Source of the DNA: CBDFLD01 sp965249005
Lineage (GTDB): Bacteria; Acidobacteriota; UBA6911
Assembly (NCBI GenBank): GCA_965249005.1
Contig: CBDFLD010000017.1
Location: 62,001-126,000, forward strand
DNA length: 64,000 nucleotides
Direction of reading: 5' to 3'
Below are positions 62,675 through 64,000 of the stretch, piece after piece. The notes below the pieces were generated by a model. The model was not told the DNA's origin and did no database searches. It saw only the letters and a program-made list of their open reading frames with translations. The stretch's first letter is position 1. Each line of letters begins with the position of its first letter. A program made the position numbers and the translations under genes.

Positions 62675-63226
62675 CTAGTCCTTCTTCGCGCACTGCTCGA
62701 GAGCCGGGCCGATCGAAAGTTTACCGAAGTAGGCAAGGGCGGAGACCTTCTCGGTTTTCACCTTCCCGCCCGAGCCTGTCGTCAGATCGACCTCGACGCC
62801 GGCAAGTTGCTCTCCCGAGCCACGGAACCCGAATCTCCACCCCCTATCCGACCGCTCCAACCCCTTGTAGACGTCACTCCCAGAGCTTCCGAAAGTGGAC
62901 TTGCCCGAAGTCGAGAATTCGTGAACCGGTTCCTCCCCCTCGAACATTCGATCCTTGGTCTCCTGAGCCTCTTTCAGGAATTGGTTCCGCCGACTCGGCA
63001 ATCCCAAGTTGTTGATCTGTATCTTGACGCGCTTCCCAGCCAGAAAAACCCTGCCGACGTAAAAACGTTCGACGGCAAAGTACACCGGCTCCACACAATC
63101 ATGCTGCTCGAATAGCTGAAGCAATCCATCTTGGTTTGCTTCCTGCCCATAGGACTTCGCGCCCAGCAGGAGCCATCCCGCAGTACACACAAGGATGATG
63201 AAACGCTTGGATCCGTTTCCAAACAT
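62675..63226 (-). CDS. Secreted hypothetical protein
   Basis: A 183-residue exported protein (signal peptide to about residue 27, ending SYG-QE). The mature part has the segment VEPVYFAVERFYVGRVFLAGKRVKI and a Gly/Ser-rich C-terminal half (STFGSSGSDVYKGLERSDRGWRF, in parts) ending in LEQCAKKD. No family is recognised. GGAGGAGAGG precedes the ATG at 63226. It is the first of a possible three-gene run with the ribokinase and gcvP. Confidence 0.65.
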   Translation of the reverse strand: MFGNGSKRFIILVCTAGWLLLGAKSYGQEANQDGLLQLFEQHDCVEPVYFAVERFYVGRVFLAGKRVKIQINNLGLPSRRNQFLKEAQETKDRMFEGEEPVHEFSTSGKSTFGSSGSDVYKGLERSDRGWRFGFRGSGEQLAGVEVDLTTGSGGKVKTEKVSALAYFGKLSIGPALEQCAKKD

Positions 63227-63431
63227 GCCCTCTCCTCCGACAATAAATGCAACGGCTGGTTTTTGATGCCTAATATGGCCTGCGGCTCCCAGGATGGCAA
63301 GAAAACAATGCCCGGCCACGAAAATGGTTCCTGAGTCAGACGGCTCTTACCGATAAGGAGTCGCAGGGAGACGCACTCTTGGCACTGAGCGCTCCCCGGC
63401 CGGCACACACACTCCCGCGAAGGAACCTTCA

Positions 63432-64000
63432 TGGCCATCGTTGACGTGTTCCACGCCATTCTAAAAAAAGCGCTCGAGCTGAACGCTTCCGATGTACACA
63501 TAACTTCCGGAAGCCCCTTTTGCCTGCGGCTGCACGGCGAGATCGTTCCGGTCCAGGGCATCGACACGCTGACCCCGCAGGATACGACGGCAATCGCTGC
63601 CAAGATCGTCATCGCCAGCAAGAGAGCCACGCCGGAGAAAGTCAGGGAGGTCCTGCACGGGTTGACCGATTTCGATTGTTCCTATTCCTTGCCGGATCTG
63701 TGCCGGTTCCGTGTCAACGTTTGCAGTCAGCGTGACTCACTGGCACTGGTACTGCGAGCCATCCCCCTGGACATTCCAACCTTCGAGGAGCTGGCTCTTC
63801 CAACCGTGCTGAAGGAAATATCGATGGAGGAGCGGGGGCTCGTCCTGTTGACCGGAATCACCGGGAGCGGAAAATCAACCACGCTTGCCGCCATGATCGA
63901 TCACATCAATCAACAAAAATCGGCCAAGATCGTCACTATCGAGGACCCCATCGAATTTTTGCACAAGGACAAAAAGTCGACGATCATCCAGAGAGAGCTC
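63432..64000 (+). CDS. pilT: Type IV pilus retraction ATPase PilT (partial)
   Basis: The first ~189 residues of a PilT-like hexameric ATPase, cut off by the window end. The N-terminal domain begins MAIVDVFHAILKKA and has the typical SDVHIT. The core begins near residue 130 with Walker A GITGSGKST and the Asp box IEDPIEFLH; the pattern IIQRE follows. PilT powers retraction of type IV pili for twitching motility. AAGGAA lies just before the ATG. PilU is the main alternative. Confidence 0.9.

Noticed and set aside
1..64000. tRNA, rRNA, CRISPR array, transposase or prophage genes
   Set aside because: None was seen on reading both strands. The CHAT protein has no CRISPR repeats or Cas genes nearby, so it is not a type III-E CRISPR locus.

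Overview
The window is a GC-rich (roughly 57-58 percent by eye) bacterial chromosome segment with dense, mostly operonic coding on both strands. I see no rRNA, tRNA, CRISPR array, insertion sequence or phage gene. Gene content suggests a free-living Gram-negative bacterium with a long respiratory chain, most likely Acidobacteriota or a deltaproteobacterial (Myxococcota/Desulfobacterota-like) lineage. The clues are an alternative-complex-III-like cluster, a gamma-alpha fused 2-oxoacid:ferredoxin oxidoreductase, an archaeal/fungal-type aspartate-semialdehyde dehydrogenase, a single-chain glycine dehydrogenase, PilT and several secreted proteins of unknown function. This placement is inference.

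Layout. 1-5.4 kb: a secreted glycine-zipper protein, a receiver-like protein, a SirB1-type protein and korAB. 5.4-12.6 kb, the least ordinary part: an intergenic region with a phased TCGGTTTAAA repeat, an ECF-like sigma factor overlapping by 4 bp a 1122-residue protein that joins a ZAS anti-sigma zinc finger, one membrane segment, a TPR array and a CHAT (caspase-like) protease domain, then a secreted protein, a small free ZAS-type protein and a PAS protein broken by one frameshift. 12.6-17.8 kb (minus strand): two unknown proteins and an operon of a degenerate M28 peptidase, a membrane protein, an AttH/CrtC-like protein and a YgfZ-like folate protein. 18-26 kb: pruA, then a compact lysine-branch operon asd-lysC-dapB-dapA-dapD followed by a DUF1015 gene. 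26-30 kb: an FHA-GAF histidine kinase and a GT-C-like membrane protein.

30-42.6 kb is respiratory. A minus-strand operon encodes a pentaheme cytochrome, a MopB-like protein, a four-cluster ferredoxin-like protein, an NrfD-like membrane protein and a DUF3341 protein, i.e. ActA, split ActB, ActC and ActD without ActE/ActF, plus a coupled M20 peptidase. Divergent from it are a cupredoxin-like lipoprotein, heme A synthase, heme O synthase, an ABC exporter pair and a DUF420 protein, which together serve heme-copper oxidase biogenesis; the oxidase itself is outside the window. 42.7-48.5 kb: an ANKH/MATE-like transporter and an exported molybdenum hydroxylase operon (2Fe-2S, Moco and FAD subunits plus a 75-residue cysteine-rich protein). 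48.6-58 kb: secreted proteins, two alpha/beta hydrolases, a cold-shock protein with a strong terminator, a CPA1 antiporter, a B12-radical SAM protein and a ChaN-like protein. 58-64 kb: gcvH, and convergently gcvP, a ribokinase and a secreted protein; the window ends inside pilT.

The most interesting candidate system is the sigma / ZAS-TM-TPR-CHAT pair at 5.8-9.9 kb with its neighbours. It looks like a one-component, protease-containing, membrane-bound anti-sigma switch, a logic that resembles but is not the same as the TPR-CHAT/Csx30/sigma branch of type III-E CRISPR systems.
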